A stretch of 64,000 bases of DNA from Pseudocercospora fijiensis CIRAD86 (taxonomy: Eukaryota > Ascomycota > Dothideomycetes > Mycosphaerellales > Mycosphaerellaceae), in the NCBI RefSeq assembly GCF_000340215.1, contig NW_006921540.1, forward strand, positions 2,101,662 through 2,165,661, given 5' to 3'. The notes beneath the pieces were generated by a model that was not told the DNA's origin, made no database searches, and saw only the letters and a list, made by a program, of their open reading frames with translations. The position numbers and the translations under genes were made by a program. Each line of letters starts with the position of its first letter. The stretch's first letter is position 1. Of this stretch, positions 22,459-34,818 are shown piece by piece.

Positions 22459-25400
22459 TCAAACAAAGTCCGCCGAATAAGAGAAGCCCCGGAATTCTTC
22501 CTGCATGGCTTGCGAAAGAACTGCGAGTCCAAGTCAGTATGGCATTCATATGGCGTGTATCGCGCTTTGATATGAACTTACCAGATTGCACCGGCGTCAA
22601 AACGGGCGTCACGCTGGTGAACTCAGAATCGAAATTGCTCGTGTCAGCCCTGCTCTTCACCGTCGGCAGGAATGGCGGTGGCACTCGCTTGTAATAGACA
22701 TCTTCCCAGTTGACGTTCCTGAAGAAAGGATGGCTCATGATCTCCTGTGCGTCAGTTGGTCCTGATCCCAACCTGAGCTCGGGCTCCCTAGTAAGCAGTT
22801 TTTGTAGGATGGAGACGCTATCTCTCGGCATGTGGATGGGGTACAGAGGCTCATCTGCCAAAATGGCATCGTAAATCTCGTCCTCGTCCTCTCCGCGGAA
22901 AGGAGATTGTTGCAGGAGCATTTGGTAGATCAGCACACCGAAAGCCCACCAATCCACTGCCCGACCATACTTCTTGTCGAGCAGAATTTCCGGAGCCATG
23001 AATTCGGGCGTTCCGCAGAAAGTACTAGTTGTTGACCCATACCACATGTCCTCCTTGCAGAGACCGTAATCGGCAATCTTGATGTGACCATCCAACGTCA
23101 ACAGAATGTTGTCCAGTTTCAAGTCGCGGTAGATGACGCCATTCTCGTGGAAATACTTCAACGCCAAGCAGACTTCTGCAGCATAGAACTGGGCGCGCTT
23201 AGTCCCGAACTGTCCTCGCTGGATGTGCAACATCAGGTCTCCACCACTGATGTACTCCATGACAAAGTATATCCGGGTTTCGGTCTGGAAACAAGCATGC
23301 AGGTTGGTGAGGAACGGGTGTCGTTCCTTGTTTGCTATCAGGAAGACTCGCTTCTCCGATCTGGTGCTCTCAACTTCGTCATTCTCGATGATGAACTCCT
23401 TCTTGAGCACCTTGATTGCATAGAGCTGTTTCGTGGTCTTGGTCTCGGCAAGCATAACTTTACCGAAGTTACCCTTTCCGAGCACAGCAAGGAAGTTGAA
23501 ATGGTCCAGACCGATGCGGCGACCAGTACCGGCGGTATTAGCGGGAGGCGCTGGTTTCCTTTCTTCGGCGACAGGTGCGGTGATAGACACATTCGGCTGC
23601 TGCATCGGTGGTGGCGAGACTGGAGGCTGAATTTGTGGAACTTGTTGTTGCGGCTGGTACTGCTTCGCTGGGACTGGCGGCTGTTGTTGAGATGGCTGTT
23701 GGAACGGCGGGCCAGATGAATAGCCCGAGACTGCGGCATAATCTGCTGGATTGTAGGTCGGCTTCTGCTGTCCTGGTGGCGCTCGTTTGCTCTCCGCATA
23801 ACCATCTGCGTAGGAAGTACGCTGCTGCTGCTGCAATTGTTCTGTCGATCCCCGGCTGTAAGGCTGGCGAGGTTCTTGAGGGCGCTGACCTGATAAAGCA
23901 GCAGAAGCTGCGAGTGCTGCAGCTGCGGATTGCGATGATTGCGTTCGTTGTGCTTGAGGACGATGTGTATCCGGAGATGATGGAGCGGACTGCCCGGTGG
24001 TCATAGAAGCCTTCGCAGCTTCTGCAGCACCTGCACCAGGAGGTCCGAAGGAAGAAGTGCGAGGTGGTTGATCATAAGAATCAGACATGCGCTCCTTGCC
24101 GTATGAAAATCTGTCACGATCTTGAACCCTCGCCGGATCATCTCTTTGCTGCACCTGGTCCTGATGGCTTGGTGAAGGTGCATAGCTTTGAGCTGATGGC
24201 GGCGTGGGTCTGCCCGATGTCGCTCCTGAAGGTGGCCGAAGCTTTGAGCTGTTCTGCAGCATTCTGCTGGTCTTCGTCTTCTTAAGCTCTGCGAGAATCT
24301 TGTTCGCACTTTCCAGGCTCATACCACAGAAGTCTGGTACGAAATGGATGCAGTTGGCATGGCACGTCAATTTGCACTCTGAGCACTTGCGAGACTGTTT
24401 CCTGCCAAGAGGCAAAATGTATCCGCAATGGCAGCACCAATTTGCTCCCATATTCGAAAAGTTTTCGAATCGATGAGGAATTCGGTGGTTGATCTTCTCC
24501 TCATCGGGATCCGTCTCAGCGTTGGACTTGCTTATACACTTGGTGACCACTTTCGGGTAGCACTGCTTGTGACATGTGTACTTGCAATCCGCACACTGCA
24601 TGCCGGCAGTATACTTCAAGAATTCTCCACACAGCGCGCAGCGCATGATGTTGTAAAAGGTCTGGACAGTGAACTTGTGTCCATATTGTTCGACGACATC
24701 TTCCTTCTTTTGGCGGACGGCACCCTTTCTGTTGAGACCAACGTCGAAAGGTCGGCGATCTTTGACTTGCTTCACAAAGCCAAGCGTGAGCTGTATCCTG
24801 CCAATTGGCTCAAGTGAAAACCAAGCGTCGACATATACAGGTCCTGTTTGCGGAGCAAGGCCAGAGCCAGCCGGTCCAGCTGCTGCAGCGGCTGTTGCTC
24901 CTCCGCCAGAAGCCCCAGCGCCGTGTGCTGAATTCGGAGGCGGCGAGAACTGCATATCTGGCCGAGATTGAGATCCGTCCATCTTGTCGGCAGTTATCCA
25001 ACCAGCTTGATTGAACTCGGACTCAATCCGTTTCCGTCGGATCTCATCAACAAGGTCAGACAGTCGAATCCACAAAAGGCCGATTGGAATGGGATGGTCT
25101 CCGCTGGTCTTGTCGTAGACCGTGAATTCAATTTCGTTAGCCTTGTCCACGTCAAACTCATGCTGCTCGTCTGTCCATCGATCCGTCTTTGTGGCTTTGG
25201 TCCTGCCTTTGAATGCGTCTTCGACCTTCATAATGACGAATGTATCAGGGCCACGGGAGAATCTACCAGACGCGGCGTGATCCACGTCTGCTATGCCGTG
25301 AATTCTGACCGACAAGTGTCCAGTAAGCGGCTTTCGCTGACTAGGCGTGTCCAAGCTGTCATCGTCGCCCGCATCCGCTCCATTCTCTACATCGATGTGT

Positions 25401-26129
25401 AGGTCCTCATATCTTCGGAGTGCTCTCGAAAGCAGCTGGATCTTTTGAGCGCTCTCCATACGTCGCATCTCAGCCTCACCCTTGCTCTTGCGATCGCCTT
25501 CCATCTGGTAGAGTTTGACCATTTTATCAATGCCGTCCTTGTACTGCTTCTCCACACTAAGTTTGAACTCGAGTTGTGACAACATGAGCTGGATGCGAGG
25601 ACCCAGATGCGCCGTGTCATATTTGATTAGGTCTATTGCTGTCAGACTCTCCACATACCGCAAAAGCTTCTTTGCACTTACCCAGCTTGCTGTAATTCGG
25701 ACGTGCTTTGGGAGATCGATCTGAAGGAGCAGACGAGTATGGTGCTCGTGGTGGCATCAACCCCGGAGCCCCGCCCATGCTGTAGCCACCGTGACCTGGA
25801 GCTCCATAGTCTGCTCCACCACCGTAGCTCTGTTGGTTATCGTGGCCAGAGCCGGAAGAGCCTGCACGTCCGTGAGCAGATCCGGCAGGTCCGCCATTGC
25901 TTGACATGGAAAGATTGTTCATGTCATTGCCCATTCGCCGTGCGCGCAGGTCATTGAGCGTCTGCTCGAAATACTGGATGTTTCGTCTGGCATCGCGTAC
26001 TTGTGAATCTGCTCTACTAGTCACAGATACGTTGTTGGAGGCCTGTTTCAGGTGGTTGGCGGCATTGATTATGGCTTTTTCACGATCGATCTTGCGGTAG
26101 ATCTCTTGCATGGCATTGTCGTCGTTCAT
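22459..26129 (-). CDS. pkcA/PKC1: protein kinase C (cell wall integrity kinase)
   Basis: This is a fungal Pkc1-type Ser/Thr kinase, the Rho1-activated head of the cell wall integrity MAP kinase pathway. Exons are 25682-26129, 22582-25632 and 22459-22520, giving 1186 residues. In order: an N-terminal HR1 coiled coil ([20 protein letters not shown]), a second HR1-like block ([20 protein letters not shown]), a C2-like domain ([16 protein letters not shown]), two C1 zinc fingers ([19 protein letters not shown] and [19 protein letters not shown]), a Pro/Gln-rich linker and the kinase. Kinase landmarks are GKGNFGKV, Lys890 (AIKVLKK), Asp986 (YRDLKLDN) and Asp1004 in ADYGLCKED, the DYG form seen in fungal Pkc1. 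The last exon supplies the hydrophobic motif [12 protein letters not shown]. Introns are 25633-25681 (49 nt) and 22521-22581 (61 nt); without the second, the frame ends in unrelated residues. Confidence 0.95.
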
Positions 26130-27438
26130 GCTGGCGGTGTTGCTGCTGGCCGCGGCGGGCGGCGGAAAGAGCTGTGCCGGGAAAGAATAAGGCAGAGACT
26201 GCCTGTGCCTTTGCCTCTATCGTAGGAGCTTGTGATATGCCGGCCGACTTCCTCAGGCCGTGGCACGTGTGCTGCCTGGTTAGAACGAATGCAGCGCGCG
26301 GGCTTCCGGCGATGGTGCTGGACGAGATCCAGCTAGCGACTCAACGCAGAAGAGCAGCTTGCGTGTGCAGCACGTGCGCTGGGCCGTATGGGTTCGCCGG
26401 TAGGAATGGGACGGTGCGCGGCGGCGGCGGCGGGTGGCCTCTCGAAAAGATTCCAAACAACCTTGAACGCACGCAGTAGTGCACTCACACTCTCAGCGGC
26501 GGACAACAGCACGGCCGTCCGTGGTGCCTGCAGTCGGTGTCTGCCCGTCTGTCTGGGCGGCGGGAAAGAGCAGTGCGGCAGGCTCTTCACCTGCACTCCT
26601 GCACTGAATTATGAGACTGCTGCAGACAGCCCGCGGTTGTCCGGAGACGTCGATGTCGCGGCCAGAGAAGACAAATGGCTCGACGACGACGTCAGAAGTA
26701 GGTTCGACTAGAGTGCGATGAGCCACAATCAATGTGGGCTATTATTTGCCGCGTGCGTGCGTGCGTGCGTATAGGCGGGAGTGGCGATGCCCTACTGCTC
26801 GCTCGCATGAACCATCCGTCCGCTGGTTGTGTTGGATCGCGGCTGGCAGAAGAATAGACAAGATGGAGAGACGTGCGGATACGGGCAGTCGAGAGGTTGA
26901 AGGTGGTGGTGGTGGATGGCGTGTGCGAGGCCGACCTCATCAAGCGGGGACATCAAATCGCTTGTTTACGCTGCACTGCACTGCACTGCACCACTTCTGC
27001 CCAACCACATGCCCAACGTTGGAGATTATTGTGTTTGCCTGCATACAATAGACAGCAGCAGAGCTCTGCTGATCTGTGAGAAGGCCTGGCCAATTTCCAG
27101 GCAGAGGCCCGCGCTGAAACCAAAACACAGCATGCAAAAGTGAAATCTTGGAATCAGTGGCACACACCAGAAACACGCAGCCCGGCCAGGATCCTCCGTC
27201 GCAGTCGTCACAGATCTGATCATCTTTCCGGTACCACCGTCGATACAGAGCTACCCATGAATATGCAGTATGCCGCTACGACGCTATTCGTCTGGGGGTC
27301 AGGCGGCTGTGGCGTGTGCTCTTAGGTTCGCGCTTCTCATGCGGTTATCTATTGCTGAATGATCGGGAGAGGCTAATAGTAAGGACCTTATTCTAGTTCT
27401 ATACGAATGCAACCGTGCAGATCTTCCATATCAACTGT
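26130..27438. other. intergenic, PKC promoter region with short repeats
   Basis: No gene is supported. A GCGT tetranucleotide run lies at 26751-26770 and CTGCA repeats at about 26970-26990. The part next to 26129 should hold the kinase promoter; the far end is the 3' flank of the acetyltransferase gene. Confidence 0.5.
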
Positions 27439-28605
27439 CTAACACCATTCGTATTTCTCGTTGCATATCCAGTCGACATCCTTCCACGATCCTTCACCAT
27501 ACCAGCGTAGACTCGTGACGCTCTCTGTCTCGCGGTGTTCGACGGCTGCAGTCGGATCAATTAATTGCGCTGCTGCAAGTGCCGCGGAAGATGGGTTCCA
27601 GAGCATCACTTCATGCATGTCCCACCTTCTGGCTTCAGATTGTGCCACAGTGAAAACGCTGGATATTGCCTGTGCGACATGGCTATCTTTCAGTGATCTG
27701 GCCGTCTCAACATCTGCCGGAGCGAAGTCCGACAAAGCGTCATCCTCAATCACCAACCTCAGTATGTGTAGCGTGCTGGGAGAACGTTCCTGCGGATTGG
27801 CCCATACACGAGTCCAGTACGCCCAAACACGTGAGCCCTCCTTATCGCCCACCATCGCTCCCTTCACTTCCGGGACCATGCCATGAATCTCCTTTGCAAC
27901 AAATTCCTCGCGTGCGTGATGCCACGCCGCATGCCGAACATCAGGGACGATGGCCACGGTAGACCTGCTGCTTGGCTTGATCTGAGACATGCGTTGGTGG
28001 AGCAGCTTCTCATCGTAGGCACAGAGCTCGGGTAGATCGCGACTTGTGAGGAGTTTGACGTTATCCGGAGCAGGAGACTCTACAACCGGGAGCAGCACAT
28101 GTGCCGACGGGAACGGATGCCATCCTCGCGCCGCATAGTAGTCCTTGCCAATGTCCGAGAACAGCACACTAAACAGCGCAGTCTTGCCGTTGTCCGTTTG
28201 CCAGGTCTTGATCCGCTCCCCGAGCTCGGTCATCATTCTACCAGCGTAGCCGTTGCCACGATTTTGGGCAGGGCAGTATACAGAAGCCACGCCATGAGAT
28301 AGCACTTCTTCGACGTTGCCGTGCCTAGCAGCGAAGGCTCTCTTGTTGATAGTTTCGCAACCACAGAGCACAGTACGCTGTCCACTGGCATCTGGCTCCC
28401 AGACCAGAACCCAGCCCGTGATTCCACCGTCTCTTGTCAGGTCTTGGCTGAAGAGGTGCTTTTCTCGGTTCAAATACGAGTGCAGAGACAGGACGCCTTT
28501 CCATTCATCGCTGTTGGCGAGCTGTTGTGCCAGCCATTCGTCCTCGGTTGCTTGCACTAGATGCAGGTTTGGCGAGTTCTTGTCGGGAAGACCTGTGCTG
28601 CCCAT
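27439..28605 (-). CDS. LYC1: GNAT-family N-acetyltransferase, Lyc1-like
   Basis: The single-exon gene of 388 residues starts at ATG 28603-28605. The N-terminal half is a GNAT fold: GWVLVWEPDASGQRTVLCG, then VASVYCPAQNRGNGYAGRMM. The latter is the acetyl-CoA binding motif A (Q/R-x-x-G-x-G/A). The protein continues with ALFSVLFSDIGKDYYAARGW. Domain order and length match the ascomycete Lyc1 family, whose Yarrowia member acetylates lysine at N6 in lysine catabolism. The long C-terminal half (RVWAYWTRVW, then SLRWYGEGSWKDVDWICNEK) is also typical of that family. The substrate here is inferred from the family only. It is divergent from the ubiquitin ligase gene, with 1.1 kb between starts. Confidence 0.8.
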   Translation of the reverse strand: MGSTGLPDKNSPNLHLVQATEDEWLAQQLANSDEWKGVLSLHSYLNREKHLFSQDLTRDGGITGWVLVWEPDASGQRTVLCGCETINKRAFAARHGNVEEVLSHGVASVYCPAQNRGNGYAGRMMTELGERIKTWQTDNGKTALFSVLFSDIGKDYYAARGWHPFPSAHVLLPVVESPAPDNVKLLTSRDLPELCAYDEKLLHQRMSQIKPSSRSTVAIVPDVRHAAWHHAREEFVAKEIHGMVPEVKGAMVGDKEGSRVWAYWTRVWANPQERSPSTLHILRLVIEDDALSDFAPADVETARSLKDSHVAQAISSVFTVAQSEARRWDMHEVMLWNPSSAALAAAQLIDPTAAVEHRETESVTSLRWYGEGSWKDVDWICNEKYEWC

Positions 28606-29720
28606 TATTGTAGTGACTTCAGTCGAGAGTTGACTACCGAAAGGAGAGAAGAAGTGTCGTGACTTAGCGATTTCAAGCCCGCTTTCAATGCTTGGTTTGT
28701 TCTACTGTATACCAAATTGCAGATACGACTGAGGCCACAAAGTTGATGTGCCGGTGACCTAAAACGTCACTCGTACGAGGTAGATGGCATGTAATACTAG
28801 GGCGTGACATCGGACTGATTGTGAGGGCGCTTGGAGGAGGAAGTGCGCAGACTTTGAGGTTCGGCGTTGCAGGGAAAGCTTCTGCTGTGAAAGTCGTGGG
28901 AGGATGAGATGCCGGATAGAACCTAGACCTCGCGGCGGCCATTCCATGGTGATAGTCTGATAGAGTGTCATCAATGCAATCAATTTCCTCGTACACATCT
29001 GTATTCCGGTGATCCGGGCACGTCCAGCACAATAATGTGGGCGATGTGAAGACGTGGGCCAGCGTCTCTGCCGCCGTATCGGCGCTCTGATGTGCTTGGC
29101 GTTCTCGAGAGGGCCCGCTCGCACACTGCAACAGGTGCAAGTCAAGTCAAGGCAAAAGCGCGCTGCAGCAGAGCAGAGCAGAGCAAAGCAAAGCAAAGCA
29201 GCGCGTTACGCTCCCGACTGTCTGTTCCCGCCGGCGGAGGTCCGAAGTGAATGGCAATAAAAGGCGGCTCTGTGTGAGCCATGAAGCGCAGGTCTCACTC
29301 TCACTCTCGCAGCACGTTCGTTCTTCTCGCGACGCGCTGCTTGGAGCCTTCCCTGTCACCAGTCAGGCTGACCGCCCGCCGGTGAGGAACACCACCAGCA
29401 CAGAAACTTCGACCTGGCCCTTGATAGGCAGCATCTGGCCTTGCGAGCACTGTGCCCCTCCCGTGCCGTCCCTTATAGCGAGCGGCCTCACAAGTCTTGC
29501 CGCCGACTCCCACGCGCGGACTGCCCCTCGCATTGCTACCACTCTTTGGACACAGGCTCAGGCATCAACCTTTCTATTGCCGATACCGTCGCTTCACTCC
29601 TTCTGCTTCACGCCACGCCGGTGCAGTCTCTCGAGACAACTTCACGTGCTTCAATCGTACCGCAGGAAAATCCCCCGGCCTTCTCTCCTGCATCCAGGCA
29701 TACATCGCTGGCCCAAAGCA
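28606..29720. other. shared promoter region of divergent genes
   Basis: This lies between the starts of the acetyltransferase (-) and the RBR ligase (+). A short GCAGA/GCAAA repeat lies at about 29166-29201. The plus frame opens from a GTG at 29247 but reads as leader until the ATG at 29721. No other gene is seen. Confidence 0.5.
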
Positions 29721-32555
29721 ATGGCTTCATCTTCCGCCAGCCGAGCCAGACCGCCGCCAACTGTCATTGATCTGATCAGCAGCGACGGCGAAGATGATGC
29801 GGATGTCGCGGCCATGCGGCCTCCGCGTATGGCTGCACCACCGACGCTTCGGGCACACGCGCCTCATCTGCTCGAGGCACCGATCATCGTCAACCACAAT
29901 CATGATCATGATCACCGCAACAATAACCACCATCAACATGGTCAATTTGCTGCTCCCAAGCAAGAGCGATCCTCGACCCCACCAGCACCGACGCGAGAGG
30001 GCGGGCAGTTCGTGCTTGTCGATGGCGAAGAGATATTTATCCCCCACAGTCCTGAGTCTTCACTTGGCACTTTACCGCCGACTCCGCCTGCAAACTCTGC
30101 ATCTCAGCACCAGACTGCCATGGACGAGGAAGTTGCCTTGGCTATGAGCGACTTCACCGCGGATAGCTGTCTGCAGAGGATTCTCGGGATCTTCCCAGAT
30201 GTGAGCCACGAGTATGTCTTGAATCTCTACGAAGAAACTGAAGGCGTGCACTATGGCGCTCAGCATGCCTCTTCCAAGTTCGAGAGAATCGTGGAGAAAG
30301 TCATCTCTAGTGACTACCCAAAACAAGGCAAGGGTAAGCAGGTGCGAAAGCGCAAACGTGAGGACGACGATGCCGAAAGCGACGCCAAGCGCTGGACTCC
30401 CGATCGTGTCGCAGTGCCATCACAACACAAGGCCATCCAGGACATCATCAAAGCCGACTTCCCGGAGTTTAGAAGGGCCGACATCATACAGGCCCTCAAG
30501 CAGCACGCACATCTATTCCAGACGTATGTGGCCGTTGCGAACATCAAGGACAAGAATGATAGTACCATTCCTTTCCGAGGTCGCCCATCGATTTCGCGCG
30601 CTGATGCCGAGACGATTGCCGCCAACTCAGGCTTCGAAACCCTCGTCGACGAGCTTCGAGCTGCACGCCAACGAGTCGTCGTTGTTCGAGACGAGAGAGC
30701 TCTTGCGCAAATGAGAGAACAGGTTGAGGAAGCGAATCTTCAACAGGCAGTGGCAGCTGGTGAGACAGCAGAATGTCAGGCGTGCTTCGAGAACCTTCCC
30801 ATGAATCGACAGATCCATTGCAATGGCGAAGTAGCGCACTGGACCTGCTTCGAGTGCGCCACTACATACATCAAGACTCAGGTTGGCGACTCACGCTGCA
30901 AGGTTCTCTGCACGGCAGGCTGCGGCTCCGGGTTTGCACATGCTCAATTACATCTTCTCGAAGACAAGCAACTCCTGGCCAAGCTTGAACAGCTGCAGCA
31001 GGAGAAAGACATCCGCGATGCAGGCCTTGAAGATCTGGAAGAATGCCCTTTCTGTGATTACAAGGCCATTCTCCCGCCAGTCGAGGAAGACTTCGAGTTT
31101 CGATGTGCCAACCCGGAGTGTGAGAAAGTCAGCTGTCGCCGATGTAAGTCTGTCTCGCACATTCCGCGTTCTTGCGAAGAGCACGCCAAGGACAATAGAC
31201 TTGATAGCCGGCACAAGATCGAAGAAGCAATGACTGCCGCAATGTTGCGATCATGCAACAAATGCAAAAAGCAGTTCATTAAAGATTATGGATGCAATAA
31301 GATGGTAAGTGACACTTTAACTTCCGCTTGGAAAAGGCACGCTGTCGGGTAATGCGCGAGTATGCTGATTGAGACCGCAGTCCTGTCCTTCGTGCGGCAA
31401 CCTTCAGTGCTATGTGTGCTCTGCTGATATCAAAGAATATTCTCACTTCGACCAAGCTCCTCATGGCCTCCCACAAGGTGGCCAGACTTTGAATGGCGCC
31501 AAGAAATGCCCGCTCTACGACAATGTCGAAGAGCGTCACGAGCGTGAGGTCAAGGAAGCTGAAGCTGCTGCTCGCGCACAGGTCTTGGACGACAATCCCG
31601 ATGTGACCGAAGAAGATCTCCAAATCAAGGTTTCTGAGAAGGTCAAGAAGGCTGATGCGGATCGAATCAAGCGTGCTGGTGGGGCCATTCCAGGAGGCTA
31701 TGGAGCTGGAGCAGCAGGTTTGTTACTAGCAGGCCCGATTCCATTCCTAGGCCTGGGTGCTGACGAGGACGACGAGGATGGTGATCTATTTGACAATGAC
31801 GAGGAAAACAATGATGCGGCTTTAGTAACACACCCTCCCCGTATCCCAGCAAGACCACAGGTTCGCGCCCGCGCTGCCATGGCTAGAGATGTGGATCAGT
31901 TCAGAGCGAGAGTGGAAGTATTAACCCGAGCGAGACTCGGACTAGGCGGACATATTGCTGGCCACGAAAATCAGGCGCACTTGGCTCGACCACCGCAGCC
32001 CGCTCATGCTCGCGGTTTGGCTCATCGACTTCCAGCACAGGCACAAGGTATGCGTGTTCGCCAATCGCTCATTTGGTATCTCACTAACCATTCGTCACAG
32101 GTCCTGGACATCTTCTCGGTGTATTCCCACGACCACCATTCGGTCAACCATTGGCTCCAGCACCTGCAGCAGCACCCGCAGCAGCACCCGCTCCCCAGCC
32201 AGCACATCGTAATCCGCAAGCAGATCTATTTGCCGGCCTTGGCGCGGGCCAAATTGTTGGTGCACGTAATAATGGCCTCGGAGGCCCACAAGGACTCTTC
32301 GATGCCTTCGCGGAAGACCCCTTTGGAGGAGGAGGCCCTGATCCATTTGCCTTTGTGCGTGTTCCCCCTCACTTCAATGAGATGGCACAGCCGCAGCACG
32401 ACTGGAACGCAGCTAGGGAACAACAACGACAAGCTCTACAGAATATGCATAATCGCGCCGGCGGTACCGGACAAGTGAGAGCGCTCAATGGAAATGATCC
32501 GTATCGCTACAACGGCTATGGGCGAGGGTTTCCGGGTGCTCCACAGGCAGGATGA
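29721..32555 (+). CDS. RBR-type E3 ubiquitin ligase, RNF216/Triad3-like
   Basis: A RING-between-RING ligase takes ubiquitin from an E2 onto its own cysteine before passing it to a substrate. Exons are 29721-31304, 31381-32047 and 32101-32555, giving 901 residues. An N-terminal region with acidic TVIDLISSDGEDD and a His-rich stretch precedes the triad. RING1 begins at Cys352 (CQACFENLP, then HWTCFECATTYI). The IBR reads CPFCDYKAILPP, then CANPECEKVSCRRCKS. RING2 is CNKCKKQFIKDYGCNKM continued by SCPSCGNLQCYVC. The first intron falls exactly after the Met of GCNKM, and Cys525 is the predicted catalytic cysteine, as in RNF216. The C-terminal tail is rich in A, P, G and N. Introns are 31305-31380 (GTAAGT) and 32048-32100 (GTATGC, branch CTAAC). 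I start at the ATG before SSSASRARPPP. The substrate is unknown. Confidence 0.88.
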
Positions 32556-32863
32556 AGTGGTCGGTGGAGTTTTTCTCTTGAGTATCTCATCCTCGAGACA
32601 GTGTTTCGGTCACTGTACCTCGGACATTTGCTGCAATAATGAGCGTTAAGCGTATGGCAAGCGAGGCGTTGGAAGAATCGATATAGCACAGCATTTTTTT
32701 TTAGAAAATCTCAAACTCCAATCTGCTCAAAAGTACGAGCCATTTCCTCACAACACCGGCCTCCCCGACTTCGACTTCGGCACAAGACCATGCAAAGCAC
32801 CCAATGTTCATCCGATGCTTCGGTGAAGCAAGAGAAAGGAAGTCGGCAAGAGAAAACGCCTGC
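32556..32863. other. 3' flank of RBR gene up to the transposon edge
   Basis: Ordinary composition with a short T run at 32694-32702. It ends where the terminal inverted repeat of the Mutator-like element begins. Confidence 0.5.
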
Positions 32864-32897
32864 CAGTATAATACCTAAAGCGCTAGCAGTACGCCAC
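32864..32897 (+). repeat. left terminal inverted repeat of the MULE
   Basis: It begins CAGTATAATACCTAAAGCGC and matches the reverse complement of 48965-48998 without mismatch over 34 bases. Three CpA sites remain unmutated. Confidence 0.92.
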
Positions 32898-33389
32898 CCT
32901 GGGTGAACCCGAAATAGAACATCGCTAACCAAGACACGGAGCGGTAGTTTCTACTGCCGTAGCCGTCCGGCGCGTAGACGCGTTTGTTTACTGTTTCCTA
33001 TATTGTCGCCCTTGCTGCCGCTCGCAGTAGTATACGCTTTATAGAAGGTATTATTGTCGCCGCCTTATATTTACTCGCTCTTATTATTATAATAATACTA
33101 TCTCTATTATATTATAGCTTCCGAGACCTTGTTATCGCCGCCGCCGCCGCCGCCGCCGCCGCCTAGTATCGCGAGAGTCGCGTTAATCGTTACTTCTATA
33201 ACCGAGCGGCTATCTATAGCGAGTCTATTAAATTCGGCAAAGCGAGACGAGATTATCGACTATCTCGTTAACAACCGTAACGCGTCGAAGCCTCCTCCGG
33301 TTAAGTGTATTTAGTTACTAAATACTAGTAATAAGGACTAGGCGTTAGAGAATAGTAAGGACGACAGCTATAGTAAAGAAGGTAACGAA

Positions 33390-33563
33390 GAACGCGATAG
33401 CGTAGAGAGTAGTAGTAGTAAAGAACGCGATAGCGTAGAGAGTAGTAGTAGTAGTAAAGAACGCGATAGCGTAGAGGGTAGTAGTAGTAGTAAAGAACGC
33501 GACGGCGTAGAGAGTAGTAGTAGTAGTAAAGAACGCGACGGCGTAAAGGGTAGTAGTAGTAAA
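33390..33563 (+). repeat. coding minisatellite, five units of 33-36 bp
   Basis: Five tandem copies of GAACGCGATAGCGTAGAG followed by AGT triplets and AAA. Each encodes roughly ERDSVESSSSK. Copies differ in AGT number and in GATAGC versus GACGGC. Confidence 0.85.
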
Positions 33564-34379
33564 GTCGATAATAGCGCGCCTTCTACGATACCTCGTCGTC
33601 GCGGAAAGCATATTAAAGTATTAGTTGTCGAAGATAGCTATACTATTCTACGCGCGCCTAGCAATCTTAGAGCGCTACGTAAGAAGTAGCTAGCTATATT
33701 AGATAATCTAGACAATAACGAGAGTAAGAAGGGCTTTATAGTGCCGGCGGCGGAGTTTAATATAATATAGCTATTTATAGACAACTTCTAGGTATATATA
33801 GCGCGTCGAGCTAATAAGCTCGGTCGCTTCTATACGCTATATAAGTATAGATTTAGCTTTAAGGCGTATTAGTAGAGGTAGAAGCACTATAGTAGATATA
33901 AGCGGAAGAAGGAGAAGAAGATAGAAGAGGCCGTAGCGTATCCGCTTACGATACGTATTAACGAGAACATAGCGCTCGAGAATAAGGACGATCCGGATAG
34001 CAATTACGTAGTAGTTAGCTATACTATCTTCCGTAACAATCGGCGGCTAGTCGACTACTATCTAGGCTACTGCCTGCGAAAAATAGATATATATCGCCTA
34101 TATAGCGCTCTTTAGAACGCCGTTAGTTAGTAGGTATATACTAGCTAGCGACTATACTAGGTATAGGACCGAATGCGTAGCAAAGACTACAAAGTCGCGT
34201 ACGAGACATTCTAAGCCGCTAGCGGCGATTAGATAACGCGCAACGACGTAATTAACTACGGCCGACAATACCGGAAGGTATTTAAGAATAGTAGACTTAG
34301 TAGAAGCTTATTAATATAGTAGTAATAGCAGGTAGAGTATTAGAAGTAGCTCGAAGAAGGTATGTTTATATTGCTAAGT

Positions 34380-34598
34380 TAGTATTGTTTACTGCTCGAA
34401 GTTCGAAATCGGGAGCTTCCGTATAGCCGAGGCACTATTTTAGCTAACTACGGATCTCCGCTTTAGCGGACGAGCCCGCCGGCTTTCCCCGCTCGAATCC
34501 CCGACACTTTAAATTCCTAGAATTCTATTGTTTTAATTATACAAATAATATACTAATACTACTAAACAGAAGGCTTCTTTTGTACTAAAGTATACGCT
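34380..34598. other. part of the MULE of unclear coding status
   Basis: This stretch is less depleted in TpG than its surroundings and has no convincing frame. It holds a perfect small hairpin (TCCGC-TTTA-GCGGA near 34457-34470) and a GCTCGAATCC box at 34491-34500. It could be an intron or spacer of the transposase gene, or a small tRNA-related insertion. Neither is shown. Confidence 0.25.
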
Positions 34599-34603
34599 AA
34601 AAG
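34599..34603. repeat. target site duplication of the LTR element, left copy
   Basis: AAAAG directly before the LTR, repeated at 46716-46720. Five bases is the usual length for Ty3/gypsy elements. Confidence 0.85.
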
Positions 34604-34800
34604 TGTAAGAAGGGTTATGTTAGTAGGTAGATAGGGTAGTAGTAAATTAGTTTAGTATTCGATAGAGATCTAGGAGGAGAGGGAGGAAGGTAGGAGAGTT
34701 ATCGTAGCGGTAAGCGCTAAGCCCTGCCTAAGGCATTAAGACCCTAGCTTCACTCGGCCTAGTTATATACTAATTACGTGTAGCCTCTTTAGCCCTAATA
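34604..34800 (-). repeat. 3' LTR (left copy)
   Basis: Begins TGTAAGAAGG and ends CCCTAATA, where the final TA stands for CA. It differs from the right LTR by a block of seven or so bases near its middle and by single changes, six of which are CA or TG turned into TA. Confidence 0.93.
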
Positions 34801-34818
34801 CACGCTTCCCTTCTAAAG
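34801..34818 (-). promoter_or_regulatory. polypurine tract of the LTR element
   Basis: On the minus strand the bases before the 3' LTR read TTTAGAAGGGAAGCGTG, purine-rich at the place where plus-strand priming is expected. RIP may have altered it. Confidence 0.5.

Larger units (their letters stand above)
33114..34603 (+). pseudogene. MULE protein, N-terminal half, RIP-inactivated
   Basis: The plus-strand frame begins with a (GCC)n proline run (about 33136-33163) and a Ser/Lys/Glu/Arg repeat. It then reads through blocks such as KGFIVPAAEFNII, ARRANKLGRFYTLYKYRFSF and VVSYTIFRNNRRLVDYYLGY. TAG codons interrupt it at many places, as expected if CAG and TGG codons were changed by RIP. The start codon cannot be placed because ATG codons are also lost. 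It is cut at 34603 by the LTR element and continues at 46721. Confidence 0.5.

Noticed and set aside
33390..33563. CRISPR array
   Set aside because: Units are directly joined without spacers and code in frame; the genome is fungal.
34385..34510. tRNA-like features: TAGCCGAGG box at about 34424 and GCTCGAATCC box at 34491
   Set aside because: The T-arm and acceptor stems do not pair and the second base of the B box is wrong. At most a decayed tRNA-related insertion.
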